Positions 24,016 through 32,471 of a DNA stretch of 64,000 bases are shown piece after piece. Numbering within the stretch: the stretch's first letter is position 1; every line of letters starts with the position of its first letter. The translations under genes were made by a program, and so were the position numbers. The notes under the pieces were generated by a model that saw only the letters and a list, made by a program, of their open reading frames with translations, ran no database searches and was not told the origin of the DNA. The DNA comes from a virus, in the IMG/VR virus record IMGVR_UViG_3300028920_000038, positions 1-64,000 of that record; one strand, 5' to 3'.

Positions 24016-24178
24016 AATTGTTCTGTATGGAAACAGGCAGGTGTAGTTCTATTAGGGAATCAAAAAACTAATAGGGCATATTATTAGAAAAGTAATGTGT
24101 CCTATGTTTTACCCAAACTCATCATTAAATAAAATGTCTAGGTATATATTACCTGGCGATCAAAAAAAGGAGGAATGG
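24016..24178 (+). ncRNA. Structured leader or small RNA candidate
   Basis: A 164-base gap with strong local pairing: CTATTAG/CTAATAG (24049/24068), a competing 12-bp stem TAGGGCATATTA/TAATGTGTCCTA (24072/24093, two G-U pairs), and CTAGGTA/TACCTGG (24138/24150). The first and last hairpins are each followed by [AG]ATCAAAAAA. Mutually exclusive stems just ahead of a GGAGG site recall a switch-type leader for the 44-aa gene. No known riboswitch recognised. Confidence 0.45.
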
Positions 24179-24179
24179 A

Positions 24180-24314
24180 ATGATGAAAATAATTGTAAAT
24201 GTAGAGAGCCAAAGTGCATTATCTACTGCACAAGATATTGAAAAACTTTCTGGTGTTAAGGGAATTAAATTAACTTATGACACTAGAGAAAAAACAATCC
24301 TAAAGAGAAACTAA
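24180..24314 (+). CDS. Small protein, 44 aa
   Basis: ATG 24180 lies 7 bases after GGAGG (24183 also possible). KIIVNVESQSALSTAQDIEKL followed by GIKLTYD and a basic end: a small alpha/beta sequence of unknown role. It follows the structured leader. Confidence 0.5.
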   Translation: MMKIIVNVESQSALSTAQDIEKLSGVKGIKLTYDTREKTILKRN

Positions 24315-24315
24315 A

Positions 24316-24525
24316 ATGATACCAGATAAGAACATAAAGGTCGAGAGGATTATTGAAGATAAGTTAAGGAAGTTTTATGATATACCTCTCAAGAAACAGA
24401 TTAAAATTCAAAAAGATAAACAGGGATTCTATAAGATTAAAAACCACAAAAGCCTAAAGGTAAAAAGGTTTTATAAATATACTGTTAAAACTGATACCTT
24501 AATTGGGTGTGATGAGAAATTCTAG
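24316..24525 (+). CDS. Basic protein, 69 aa
   Basis: Very Lys-rich throughout (KIQKDKQGFYKIKNHKSLKV), no membrane segment, one base after the preceding stop. Might bind nucleic acid by charge; not recognised. Confidence 0.5.
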   Translation: MIPDKNIKVERIIEDKLRKFYDIPLKKQIKIQKDKQGFYKIKNHKSLKVKRFYKYTVKTDTLIGCDEKF

Positions 24526-24534
24526 GAAATTATT

Positions 24535-24759
24535 ATGAACGAAGATGAATATGAACAAGCTCTCGATGAGGCATTAAAAGATATTGAAGAAGATGATATA
24601 GAATTGCCTCGGCATACTGTTTCTGAAATATTAGAAAAAGAAGGGTGGAAACAGAATAATTACTGGGAGCCTGATGAAGGCGTATATTTCGGCACATTTA
24701 TAAACTTTAATCTAGACGCAATAATTGTAATAGTACCAGAGGAAAATAAAAATGAGTGA
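24535..24759 (+). CDS. Acidic protein, 74 aa
   Basis: Acidic N-terminal helix (EDEYEQALDEALKDIEEDD), then SEILEKEGWKQNNYWEPDEG, then a hydrophobic strand (DAIIVIVPEE). The G-W-K-x-N motif recurs in the next small protein (NGWKKLNG), suggesting related folds. Unknown. Confidence 0.5.
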   Translation: MNEDEYEQALDEALKDIEEDDIELPRHTVSEILEKEGWKQNNYWEPDEGVYFGTFINFNLDAIIVIVPEENKNE

Positions 24760-24907
24760 AACTATTTTAGGAAAACTAACCATATTATTAAGAGCAAATG
24801 GTTGGAAGAAATTAAATGGGATATACTCTAAAGACAATATGACAAAGATTCAATATACAAAGGGTAAAAAAATTCTGCATATAATTCTAGATGAAACTCA
24901 AGTATAA
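24752..24907 (+). CDS. Small protein, 51 aa
   Basis: Overlaps the previous gene by 8 bases. LTILLRANGWKKLNGIYSKD then a basic strand. Resembles the C-terminal half of its neighbour in the GWK segment. Unknown. Confidence 0.45.
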   Translation: MSETILGKLTILLRANGWKKLNGIYSKDNMTKIQYTKGKKILHIILDETQV

Positions 24908-24925
24908 AATATAGGAGGGAATTGT

Positions 24926-25021
24926 ATGTCAAAGAAAAATCATAAAAAGAAATGCCCAGATTGTGGTACAGATTATGTACCAGAAGAAAGGGAATGTGAA
25001 ATCTGTGGAAGACAACTTTGA
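24926..25021 (+). CDS. Zinc-ribbon mini-protein, 31 aa
   Basis: GGAGGG before ATG 24926. Two Cys pairs, CPDC and CEIC, 15 residues apart, with KKNHKKK ahead: a one-zinc ribbon. Stop overlaps the next frame. Confidence 0.55.
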   Translation: MSKKNHKKKCPDCGTDYVPEERECEICGRQL

Positions 25022-25214
25022 ATATTATTATACTAAACATGATATGGTTGGAGATATAGTATTCAAAAGAAAAAGGGGTAGTAAATACATGAGAATTTAT
25101 TATATTGAATATCCCTTACACGATTTAGTAAAAGAAACAGATTACACATTTGAAGTTTGGAAACTAACATTAACGCAAATAAAAAAGAAGGATATACTTG
25201 CTTATATTTTATAG
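25005..25214 (+). CDS. Small protein with ILAYIL tail
   Basis: The frame opens at 24963 inside the ribbon gene; GTG 25005 (VEDNFEYYYTKHDM) is the likelier start. Aromatic, basic protein of about 69 residues ending KKKDILAYIL, one of the recurrent Asp/Glu-hydrophobic-Leu C-termini of this operon. Unknown. Confidence 0.45.
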   Translation: MEDNFEYYYTKHDMVGDIVFKRKRGSKYMRIYYIEYPLHDLVKETDYTFEVWKLTLTQIKKKDILAYIL

Positions 25215-25223
25215 GTGAATAGT

Positions 25224-25544
25224 ATGTTCAAGAGGATTAGGAGAGTAGATTGCAGTAAGGTACAACCACTAAAGAAAAAGTATTATCCTGATATGAGTGT
25301 TGGAGGTATGTATTACATATTGCCTCTTATCAATTCTTATATATGTGTACGTTGTACTAAATCAGGACATCAGTGGATTAAAAAGAACAAAGTAAATATG
25401 GAGAAATTAGTAGCTAGTATTATATCTCACGAAACTTTACATAAAGTTTTGCATAAAACTATATCAGAAAAAGCAAGTTCCTATTTAGATAATATAGTAG
25501 ATTATAATAAACCAATATGGTCAGGTGGAATAAACAAATGGTAG
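25224..25544 (+). CDS. Small HExxH protein, possible zinc metalloprotease
   Basis: Start chosen at ATG 25224, 5 bases after AGGTGA. Residues near 72-80 read SHETLHKVLH, an HExxH zinc site with a further His five residues on. The N-terminus has a CSKV..CVRC pair. At 106 residues it is short for a protease; it could be a minimal gluzincin-like domain or an inactive relative. Embedded in small-ORF operon, ATG overlap downstream. Confidence 0.45.
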   Translation: MFKRIRRVDCSKVQPLKKKYYPDMSVGGMYYILPLINSYICVRCTKSGHQWIKKNKVNMEKLVASIISHETLHKVLHKTISEKASSYLDNIVDYNKPIWSGGINKW

Positions 25545-25669
25545 AAGAAGAAAGTGGATTATACGAAAAGATAGGTAGACTACAATTCATTATATATTAT
25601 TCTAAAATGTATGAAGAAAAAGGTGATATGCCTTCTATACAGTTAGATGAAAAAAAGGGATTGATATGA
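25538..25669 (+). CDS. Small protein, 43 aa
   Basis: Overlaps both neighbours (ATGA at 25666). EEESGLYEKIGRLQFIIYYSK is one helix. Unknown. Confidence 0.4.
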   Translation: MVEEESGLYEKIGRLQFIIYYSKMYEEKGDMPSIQLDEKKGLI

Positions 25670-25926
25670 AATGTGTTTCTAGCTTAAGTGAAATTAAAGC
25701 AGGTATGTTTTTAGAATTTTCTACAATTCATTTTAAGTCTTGGTCAATTAAAGATTCATTTTATATAGTAAAGGTGCTATGGGTTAAGCCTGAAAAGAAT
25801 ACTATGTACGCTAAATTATATAAACCAGAAAGTAGAAAAGGAGATAGAAGCTATTTCTTTATTTATAATCCGATTCCTATTCAAATTCTCAAAAGAGATG
25901 ATGTTATTATAGAGCATTTACTATGA
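25666..25926 (+). CDS. SH3-like small protein with C-terminal tail motif
   Basis: 86 residues. EIKAGMFLEF..FYIVKVLWVK is the opening of a small barrel-like fold also seen in several later small proteins (K-x-G-x-[FVI]-[VLI]-x-[FI]). C-terminus KRDDVIIEHLL matches the shared K-D-[ED]-[IVY]-x-x-E-x-L tail. Role unknown. Confidence 0.5.
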   Translation: MKCVSSLSEIKAGMFLEFSTIHFKSWSIKDSFYIVKVLWVKPEKNTMYAKLYKPESRKGDRSYFFIYNPIPIQILKRDDVIIEHLL

Positions 25927-26117
25927 AAAAAGAAGAAGAATTATTAATAGAGATTAACCAGAATTTAAAAAAGAACATCCAATTATTAGAAAAATATCTC
26001 GAAGCTATGGAAGAATTAAGAAATCTAAAAGTTGGGGATATTATATTGGATACATTAAATGCAATCAGATTACTCGAACAGTATCTGGAGAAACAGAATG
26101 ATAAAGAAAAGATATAA
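25923..26117 (+). CDS. Coiled-coil protein, 64 aa
   Basis: Start overlaps the previous stop. Nearly one continuous helix (ELLIEINQNLKKNIQLLEKY, IRLLEQYLEKQNDKEK) with leucine heptads. Probably dimeric; function unknown. Confidence 0.5.
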   Translation: MKKEEELLIEINQNLKKNIQLLEKYLEAMEELRNLKVGDIILDTLNAIRLLEQYLEKQNDKEKI

Positions 26118-26343
26118 AGTTGGAGATAAATTTGTTTATACAAATCCCCTTCATCTAGTAGTGGGTATCATAACCGAGGTAGAATATCTAGATGAAGGAG
26201 GAGGATATATTTATTTTGAATCTATATACGCCTCAAGTCATCCAAGTGGTAGAGCATATACGGATAGGTTTGAAGTGGATAGTCCTATGTATAAACATTC
26301 TTATATACTTACTGAAGATGAATACCGAATGATGGTACTTTAA
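26098..26343 (+). CDS. SH3-like small protein with tail motif
   Basis: ATG 26098 chosen; the frame extends upstream but only inside the coiled-coil gene. RYKVGDKFVYTNP..GIITEVEY opens an SH3-like barrel; C-terminus TEDEYRMMVL is a clear copy of the shared tail. 81 residues. Confidence 0.55.
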   Translation: MIKKRYKVGDKFVYTNPLHLVVGIITEVEYLDEGGGYIYFESIYASSHPSGRAYTDRFEVDSPMYKHSYILTEDEYRMMVL

Positions 26344-26356
26344 AGGAGGTGAAGTT

Positions 26357-26470
26357 ATGAAAGCCAAGATAGATAAAAAGATTTGTAAGCATTGTGATTT
26401 TTCTGATAAGGGAAATCAAAATATATGTGTATCAAAAATACTAGGTGGGAATTGTAGATTTGATAAGTAG
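26357..26470 (+). CDS. Cys-rich mini-protein, 37 aa
   Basis: AAGGAGGTGAAGTT site before ATG. CKHC (10-13), then single Cys at 24 and 33: a possible four-Cys zinc site. Unknown. Confidence 0.5.
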   Translation: MKAKIDKKICKHCDFSDKGNQNICVSKILGGNCRFDK

Positions 26471-26481
26471 AGGAGATTCTA

Positions 26482-26706
26482 ATGATTAGAATTATGAGAG
26501 GAAAAATCTACAAATTTAGAGTGAATTGTAAATCACCAGCTAGTAAATTTAAAAAGGGAGAATTATTAAAGATAATTACAATAAATGAATCTTATGTATA
26601 TGGAATAGTAGTTGATAGAAACCAATCATTTTATATTAAAAAGAAATACTTTGATGAGTTTGTGCAACACGCTACAAGAGATGAAAAAATAATAGCAAAA
26701 TTATGA
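26482..26706 (+). CDS. SH3-like small protein with tail motif
   Basis: 74 residues after GAGGAGATTCTA. FKKGELLKIITINES..YGIVVDRN is the barrel-like pattern; the end TRDEKIIAKL is a variant of the shared tail. Basic overall. Confidence 0.5.
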   Translation: MIRIMRGKIYKFRVNCKSPASKFKKGELLKIITINESYVYGIVVDRNQSFYIKKKYFDEFVQHATRDEKIIAKL

Positions 26707-26716
26707 GGAAATATAA

Positions 26717-26872
26717 ATGGTAAAAACTGGAGATATATTAAAAGTAAAAGGTAAGAATGTTACCGTTAAAGGAATATACGAATCTCTTGATAAGAGATTT
26801 ATAATAGAGTGTGAAACAAAATCCAAAAAGAAAGTAACTCTTATCGAAGGCGATGATGAGTATGAGGATTAA
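26717..26872 (+). CDS. Small SH3-like protein, 51 aa
   Basis: MVKTGDILKVKGKNVTVKGIY is a compact beta-barrel opening, with TGD at the first turn; acidic C-terminus without the tail motif. Unknown. Confidence 0.5.
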   Translation: MVKTGDILKVKGKNVTVKGIYESLDKRFIIECETKSKKKVTLIEGDDEYED

Positions 26873-26874
26873 AA

Positions 26875-27465
26875 ATGATAAAAAAATATTTTGATTTTTC
26901 AATTAGATATTCACCAACAATAGAGGGGTGTGAAAGTTTAGCATTTTTTAGAAGTTGGGATGGAGATGTATATTATTATGAATTTATAGATAAGGAGAGA
27001 ATGAGGGTTTATACCAATAGAGATTTTGTGGGTAGAATAATTGAAAGAAAAGATTTGAAAAGTTTGAAATATTATATACGCAAAGTTTGGAATAAAAAGA
27101 TAACGAGATACAAGCCAAAGAAAAATTCTGTTCTTGAAATTTTAAGACCATATGCTATTCACAAATTACCAATCGCTATGGAGAGTTCAAGAGTATTAGG
27201 TTACTCTCATCCTAGAGAATGTTTAGCTTATACTAAAACCCCTAATTCAATTGTGATGTTTTTTAGAAAGAGAGGAGGAATACTTGCTTATCATATAGGA
27301 GCAACTTGGTATTCAAGTATGTTTGAAGGGTGGAGATGCTATCAATTAACTCTATCAGAAGGATTAAAAATACTCAAAGAATTTGAGGAATTTGATATTC
27401 CAATTTATCTACCAGAGAAAGTTGAATATGAAATACAATCAAAAATATTTATGGAAAATCTATAG
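26875..27465 (+). CDS. Hypothetical protein, 196 aa
   Basis: Not recognised. Aromatic and basic. Segments FFRSWDGDVYYYEFIDKERM and GGILAYHIGATWYSS look like beta strands; ends YEIQSKIFMENL, near the shared C-terminal pattern. Immediately upstream of the MoxR gene, so may be a client or partner. Confidence 0.5.
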   Translation: MIKKYFDFSIRYSPTIEGCESLAFFRSWDGDVYYYEFIDKERMRVYTNRDFVGRIIERKDLKSLKYYIRKVWNKKITRYKPKKNSVLEILRPYAIHKLPIAMESSRVLGYSHPRECLAYTKTPNSIVMFFRKRGGILAYHIGATWYSSMFEGWRCYQLTLSEGLKILKEFEEFDIPIYLPEKVEYEIQSKIFMENL

Positions 27466-27481
27466 GAGGAAATGAAGAAGT

Positions 27482-28612
27482 ATGGCTGTATTAGAAGTAG
27501 ACCATAAAGAGCTAGAGCAGTTTATTGAACTGCACTACGAGAATCACCTGTCCTTATTTATATGGGGAACAACAGGTATAGGAAAATCTGAAACAACAGA
27601 TAGAAAGGCTGAAGAATTAGCAGAAAAATATGATAGGAAATATGTACGGTGGAATGAACTAACTGAAACACAGAAGAAAGATTTGGAAGCTAATCCAGAA
27701 AAGTATTTTGTGTTTATGGATATACGTTTATCTCAAATGGACCCAAGTGATTTAAGAGGTATTCCTGCCTTAAATGGAAAGAGTACAGTTGAATGGAAAA
27801 AACCATTCTGGCTTTACGTAGCATCACTTGAGAAAATGAGAGGTGTAATATTCTTTGATGAAATTAATCTAGCACCTCCAAGTATTCAAGCATCTGCTTA
27901 TCAGTTGATTCACGACAGAGCATTAGACACTTTAAAATTATCTGATGGTATGGGAGTAATAGCTGCAGGAAATAGAGCAGAAGATAAAGCACAAGTTTAT
28001 GATTTATCAAAGCCTCTACAGAATAGGTTTGACCACGTTACATTAGCAATTCCTAGGTATGAGGATTGGACAGATTGGGCATTATCACACGGTGTTGATA
28101 CTCGGATTATTGCTTTTATAAATACTCGACCAACTCTGCTTATGGGAAAACTAGACGGTAACAAACATGATATGGCTTTTCCAACACCAAGAACTTGGGG
28201 AAAGAATTGTAGCAGATTGATAAAAGGAGTTAAAGATTTGAATGTACTAGAATCTCTTTCAGCTTCTGCTGTTGGTCTAGGTGCAGCATTAGAGTTTGCA
28301 TCATTCCTAAAGTTTGAGAGGAAAATTAATTTGCAGGATATTCTTAAACATCCAGAATCCTCAAAAGATATTACAGAATTGGATATGCAATACTGCTTAA
28401 TATCTTTGCTAACTGAATGGTATGGACAACATCACAAGAAAGAAGACTTGGCTAAAGTGTTAGAAGTATCTAATCATATTCAACCTGAATTAGCAATCCA
28501 GTTATTAAGATTTGTTAAGGGTAGACATCCAACATCATTCCGTAGAGATGCACCTAAATTACCAATCTGGAAAACTATCTGGGATAAATATGGGAAATAC
28601 TTTGAAGTCTAA
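27482..28612 (+). CDS. MoxR-type AAA+ ATPase
   Basis: 376 residues. Walker A GTTGIGKS (29-36), Walker B GVIFFDE (121-127), sensor-1 GNRAED near 165, arginine-finger region PLQNRFDHV near 180, and a small lid domain. MoxR ATPases act with VWA-domain proteins to remodel or activate protein complexes; such a protein is encoded two genes downstream. Good AGGAGGAAATG site. In a virus this pair could assemble metal-containing or virion complexes (inference). Confidence 0.88.
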   Translation: MAVLEVDHKELEQFIELHYENHLSLFIWGTTGIGKSETTDRKAEELAEKYDRKYVRWNELTETQKKDLEANPEKYFVFMDIRLSQMDPSDLRGIPALNGKSTVEWKKPFWLYVASLEKMRGVIFFDEINLAPPSIQASAYQLIHDRALDTLKLSDGMGVIAAGNRAEDKAQVYDLSKPLQNRFDHVTLAIPRYEDWTDWALSHGVDTRIIAFINTRPTLLMGKLDGNKHDMAFPTPRTWGKNCSRLIKGVKDLNVLESLSASAVGLGAALEFASFLKFERKINLQDILKHPESSKDITELDMQYCLISLLTEWYGQHHKKEDLAKVLEVSNHIQPELAIQLLRFVKGRHPTSFRRDAPKLPIWKTIWDKYGKYFEV

Positions 28613-28931
28613 ATCTAGAAAGGTTGTTAAATACTTTGGAAAAAGAAGTTGTGAAATTATAGATATAGATACAAGTAAGTCCATAATTTATTTCATGTGG
28701 TCAGTTCCAGATACTTTAGTGGGAATGTGGATAGTGAATAAAAATGTAATGTTATGTTATGATACTAGACATAATACTTATTACATAATTAAACGAAATG
28801 TAGAACACTATCTTGATTCTGATAAAGGTGAAGATTCAGAAAAACATACTTGGGAATATTGGTGGGATGAAACAGATAGTTTAGAATACATTGAATTATT
28901 AAAACCATATGTAAGAAGTGAATATCTATGA
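28590..28931 (+). CDS. Hypothetical protein, 113 aa
   Basis: ATG 28590 overlaps the MoxR end and has GGGATAAAT before it; an upstream start at 28512 is inside MoxR. Trp-rich (IYFMWSVPDTLVGMWIVN, HTWEYWWDETDS). Ends YVRSEYL. Unknown. Confidence 0.5.
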   Translation: MGNTLKSKSRKVVKYFGKRSCEIIDIDTSKSIIYFMWSVPDTLVGMWIVNKNVMLCYDTRHNTYYIIKRNVEHYLDSDKGEDSEKHTWEYWWDETDSLEYIELLKPYVRSEYL

Positions 28932-29242
28932 AAAAAGAAGTAGTAGTTTGTGATGTGTGTGAACGAGGAATAGCAACTACCAAATGTCCTATATGTGGAA
29001 AGGATGTTTGTCCAGAATGTTCTGAATTATTAAAGTTTTATTCGTATCAAGAATATGGAGGAACTTCTTTGAAAGTATCTACAACTAAATCATTATTACA
29101 TAAGTTTAATCAAAGCACTTGGATGTGTAAAGATTGTGCAAAGGTTTTAGATAAATTCATAGAACTAGATGTTCCCAGTGAAGAATTTCTAATTGAACTA
29201 CTAAAATTTTTAAAGGAAAGAATAAGAATTGAAATATTATAA
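28928..29242 (+). CDS. Zinc-binding protein, 104 aa
   Basis: Dense Cys cluster at the N-terminus: CDVC (8-11), CPIC (20-23), CPEC (28-31), plus CKDC near 75: a B-box/ribbon-like two-zinc site. C-terminus ERIRIEIL fits the shared tail pattern. Between MoxR and its VWA partner. Confidence 0.55.
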   Translation: MKKEVVVCDVCERGIATTKCPICGKDVCPECSELLKFYSYQEYGGTSLKVSTTKSLLHKFNQSTWMCKDCAKVLDKFIELDVPSEEFLIELLKFLKERIRIEIL

Positions 29243-29253
29243 TGGAGGAAACT

Positions 29254-30543
29254 ATGGCTAAATTAACACCAATGGAAAGATTGATTCAAGCAAGAATGAG
29301 ATTACAAAAAGAAAAACCATTCTTTAGTTACTTGACAATGCACCTTAAATTAAGAGAAGATAAAACAGATGAATTGGCTTGTGGAAGTATGGGGGTATCA
29401 TCAGACGGTGAATGTATATTCTCTCCTGACTTTGTTACATCATTAAGTGATGAGGAATTAAAAGGGGTTCTATGTCATGAAGTAATGCACTGTGCATTAG
29501 AGCATCTTGTTAGAATTGATAATAGGAATCCTAGTATTTGGAATGCCTCTGTAGATATAGTAGTTAATAATATGTTAGTTAAAGACGGATTGCATTTACC
29601 TAAAGATGGATTAGTTCCATATCAAAATGAAATACAATTACTAGAGAAACATATTAAAAACATAAGTGAGAAATCTGCAGAAGAAATTTACGATGAAGTT
29701 TATTCTGATATAAGAAAGAAACTTGATAAGGTTCAAAAGAAACTACAGGATTATATTAATGAACACAAAGATGAACTGCAGGGATTCGATGAGCATTTAG
29801 GAGAAGGTTCAGGAGATGACAAGGATTCTAAAAAGAAACAGAAACAAAATAAATTAGGTCAGGGTAATTCCTTAAAGGGTAAGCTTGGTAAAAAGGAATC
29901 AAAGAATTGGAAAAAGATTTTAGTAGATGCTGTTACCTTTGCTAAACAAAGAGGACAATTACCTGCAGGAATGGAAAGGCTTGTAGATAAAGTGCTTGAA
30001 ACTCATATCGATTGGAAAGCATTACTATACAAGTATATTACTAATCAAATACCTATTGACTATAACTGGACTAAACCTTCTAAACGTTCATTCTCTACTG
30101 GAGTATATATGCCAGGTGTTGAGAAAGAGAAGATAGATATAGTAGTATCAATTGATACTTCAGGTAGTATATCAGATGATGAGTTGAGTGAATTTTTATC
30201 AGAGGTAATTTCCATTATAAGGCGATTTAAAAATGTGGATTTAACTTTAATAAGTTGTGATAGTAAAATACATAATGTACAAACATATAAGAATGCAACC
30301 ATAGATGATGCTCTTGATTTTAAATTATCTGGAAGAGGAGGTACTTCTCATGTACCTGTTTACAGATGGATATTAGAAAATATGCCTCAAGCAAAATTAC
30401 TAATTAACTTCACAGATGGATACACAGAATTTCCAGATAGTAGAGATGTTAATGTAAAATCATTATGGGTTATATGTGGATACAGTAGAAATTTGGAAAT
30501 ACCATTCGGTGAAGTGATAGAACTACCAGCAAGAGGAGATTAA
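29254..30543 (+). CDS. VWA-like domain protein with HExxH metallopeptidase domain
   Basis: Start at ATG 29254 after GGAGGAAACT. The N-terminal domain has LCHEVMHCALEH (HExxH at about 75-79), as in the DUF2201 VWA/peptidase family; the middle is a charged linker; the C-terminal VWA-like domain has the MIDAS DTSGS (about 301-305), a GRGGTSH loop and NFTDG near 390. In that family the two domains are encoded beside a MoxR ATPase, as here. It is likely activated by the ATPase at 27482; substrate unknown. Confidence 0.85.
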   Translation: MAKLTPMERLIQARMRLQKEKPFFSYLTMHLKLREDKTDELACGSMGVSSDGECIFSPDFVTSLSDEELKGVLCHEVMHCALEHLVRIDNRNPSIWNASVDIVVNNMLVKDGLHLPKDGLVPYQNEIQLLEKHIKNISEKSAEEIYDEVYSDIRKKLDKVQKKLQDYINEHKDELQGFDEHLGEGSGDDKDSKKKQKQNKLGQGNSLKGKLGKKESKNWKKILVDAVTFAKQRGQLPAGMERLVDKVLETHIDWKALLYKYITNQIPIDYNWTKPSKRSFSTGVYMPGVEKEKIDIVVSIDTSGSISDDELSEFLSEVISIIRRFKNVDLTLISCDSKIHNVQTYKNATIDDALDFKLSGRGGTSHVPVYRWILENMPQAKLLINFTDGYTEFPDSRDVNVKSLWVICGYSRNLEIPFGEVIELPARGD

Positions 30544-31461
30544 ATGAAAGATGAAATAAATGAAAGGTTAGAAGAATTAACTGCAGAACAAGCAGAATTA
30601 CAGGAAGAAATCAAAGCGATAGCTAAAGAGAAAAAAATAGAAATAAAAAATATATTAAGAAAAAAATGCGATTATAAAAAATCAGAGAGGATAAAGAAGT
30701 TAGCTGAAATATATTTTGGTTATAAAAAGGATGAGAGAAAAGAAGATTTTATGTCTCTTGATTCTAGATTATTTCATTTGTATAGTAAGACATTTGATAG
30801 AATAACCAGTAAGAGAATAGTAACAAAGTATACTTTAGAATCAGCTTCTAGATATAGCAGAAATCAAACTATCACCAGAAAAATAGTTTTAAATAAAAAA
30901 GGAATTGGATATCTACAAGAGGGATACTATTGGGGTGATGAGAATAGAACTCATTATTTAGAATCAGCTTCAATGCTTATGACAATAATTAATACATTTC
31001 CTAAATTGCATCTGAAATTAAATAATCCTGTTAAAAGAGAGTTAATGAAAAAGTTTATGAAGATTGCAAAAGGTTATGTAGCAACTGCAGATTTCGAAAT
31101 TATAGAAGAAAGTTCTTCTGTAAATATTACATCGTATATTCCAGAAAGCTCTTACGATTTACCTAGTTCATTCGGTGTATCTAGGGTAGATTCAAAAACA
31201 TTTGATTTAGTTGAATTAACAGATACATATGGAAGATTAACTTTTAGATTTAAAAGTGTTAATGGATACGGTTCTCATGATGTAGACCTTATGGAAATTA
31301 AACCAGAGGATGAACATATTCTAAATCAATTACCTAGTGATATTATAGAAGCACTGGAAGATTATGTTATAAAAAGAGGTAATTCCTATAAGAAAAATAA
31401 AGAGATACTTGAAAAATTAGAAGAGGAAATGAGACCTTATATAATGATTGGAGATTTATAG
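30544..31461 (+). CDS. Coiled-coil protein, 305 aa
   Basis: Residues 1-35 form a coiled coil (ERLEELTAEQAELQEEIKAI). The rest is mixed, with no known motif; ends RPYIMIGDL. Directly follows the VWA gene with no gap, so it may belong to the MoxR/VWA system. Unknown function. Confidence 0.55.
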   Translation: MKDEINERLEELTAEQAELQEEIKAIAKEKKIEIKNILRKKCDYKKSERIKKLAEIYFGYKKDERKEDFMSLDSRLFHLYSKTFDRITSKRIVTKYTLESASRYSRNQTITRKIVLNKKGIGYLQEGYYWGDENRTHYLESASMLMTIINTFPKLHLKLNNPVKRELMKKFMKIAKGYVATADFEIIEESSSVNITSYIPESSYDLPSSFGVSRVDSKTFDLVELTDTYGRLTFRFKSVNGYGSHDVDLMEIKPEDEHILNQLPSDIIEALEDYVIKRGNSYKKNKEILEKLEEEMRPYIMIGDL

Positions 31462-31464
31462 ACT

Positions 31465-31911
31465 ATGAGAAAAAAGATAGGAAATGTATTAGTTAATGTT
31501 ATTAAGAATGGAATTAGATATAAACACTCTCATCCAATATGGGGTATATTAAGTTCGAGTGATAGATATTATACAACAGGTAGCAATCCTAAATATTTTT
31601 ATATAGATTTCAATATACCTAGTCATGAAATTAATTATATATTGTCTAGAGATTTAGCAAGTATACTAATTGAAAACATAACAGTTTGTGAAAGATACCG
31701 TAAACAATTTAAATCCCAACCTGCTTATTTTAAATATTCTATACCAACGCATTTTGATGAAGCAGAAGGGATATTAAATAAACTTAAAAAACTAACGATT
31801 GTTCTTGAAGAAGTTGATAGGAATAATAAGAAGATAGATTACACTGTTAAATTTGAATTTACAAAGGATATTAAATTTATGAAAGATGAATACATTATGG
31901 CGATGTTATGA
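31465..31911 (+). CDS. Hypothetical protein with tail motif, 148 aa
   Basis: Aromatic-rich alpha/beta sequence (IKNGIRYKHSHPIWGIL, PKYFYIDFNIPSHEINYIL). C-terminus KDEYIMAML is an almost canonical copy of the shared tail. No domain recognised. Confidence 0.5.
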   Translation: MRKKIGNVLVNVIKNGIRYKHSHPIWGILSSSDRYYTTGSNPKYFYIDFNIPSHEINYILSRDLASILIENITVCERYRKQFKSQPAYFKYSIPTHFDEAEGILNKLKKLTIVLEEVDRNNKKIDYTVKFEFTKDIKFMKDEYIMAML

Positions 31912-31965
31912 AGAAAAAGAAAGTGCCAAATGAAATTGTGATTATATTTGTACAGGAGATGTAAT

Positions 31966-32244
31966 ATGTGCGAACCGTTAAGAGGAAAGAAGAAAGTTGT
32001 AGATACAAAACATTATCAACCTATACCAAGAGGGCAAACTATTGTTGATATATTCCTAAAGGAAGATGTCAAATCTGCTGTTGAGTTCTATAAGAAATAT
32101 AGAAACAATCCAGATGAATTATTTGAAGATTTCAACTTGATAGATAAAATGAAAGATTATGGAATACCAGAAGTATTAAGTCCAGAAGATATGGAAGATT
32201 ACAATGATTGGCTCTTTGATTATTGCTTTGGAGATGTGATATAA
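31966..32244 (+). CDS. Hypothetical protein, 92 aa
   Basis: ATG 31966 has AGGAGATGTAAT upstream; the frame from 31948 is rejected. QPIPRGQTIVDIFLKEDVKS then acidic, Tyr-rich helices (DFNLIDKMKDYGIPEVLSPE). Unknown. Confidence 0.5.
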   Translation: MCEPLRGKKKVVDTKHYQPIPRGQTIVDIFLKEDVKSAVEFYKKYRNNPDELFEDFNLIDKMKDYGIPEVLSPEDMEDYNDWLFDYCFGDVI

Positions 32245-32459
32245 TGGCACATTGTTATAGATGTGGAAGTTGGGTATTAGATGAAGGAGAGTTATGTAGT
32301 TCTTGTAAGAAAGATGAGAATAAGAAGTCTTACAAATGTCCAGAGTGTGGATATAAATTAGACTATGAAGGACAAAGCTGTCCAAAGTGTGAAGAAAGAT
32401 GGAATGAAAAAAGATATGGATACAGATGTGAAGCTGATGAAATGTATGATGAAACTTAA
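32244..32459 (+). CDS. Double zinc-ribbon protein, 71 aa
   Basis: Start ATG 32244 overlaps the previous stop. Four Cys pairs: CYRC, CSSC, CPEC, CPKC, giving two zinc ribbons in tandem. Such proteins bind nucleic acid or act as adaptors. Function not determined. Confidence 0.6.
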   Translation: MAHCYRCGSWVLDEGELCSSCKKDENKKSYKCPECGYKLDYEGQSCPKCEERWNEKRYGYRCEADEMYDET

Positions 32460-32471
32460 GGGAATTATGTA

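Noticed and set aside
31908-31964. 18-codon frame with ATGA overlap
   Set aside because: Too short to support, and its second half is the ribosome-binding site of the next gene.
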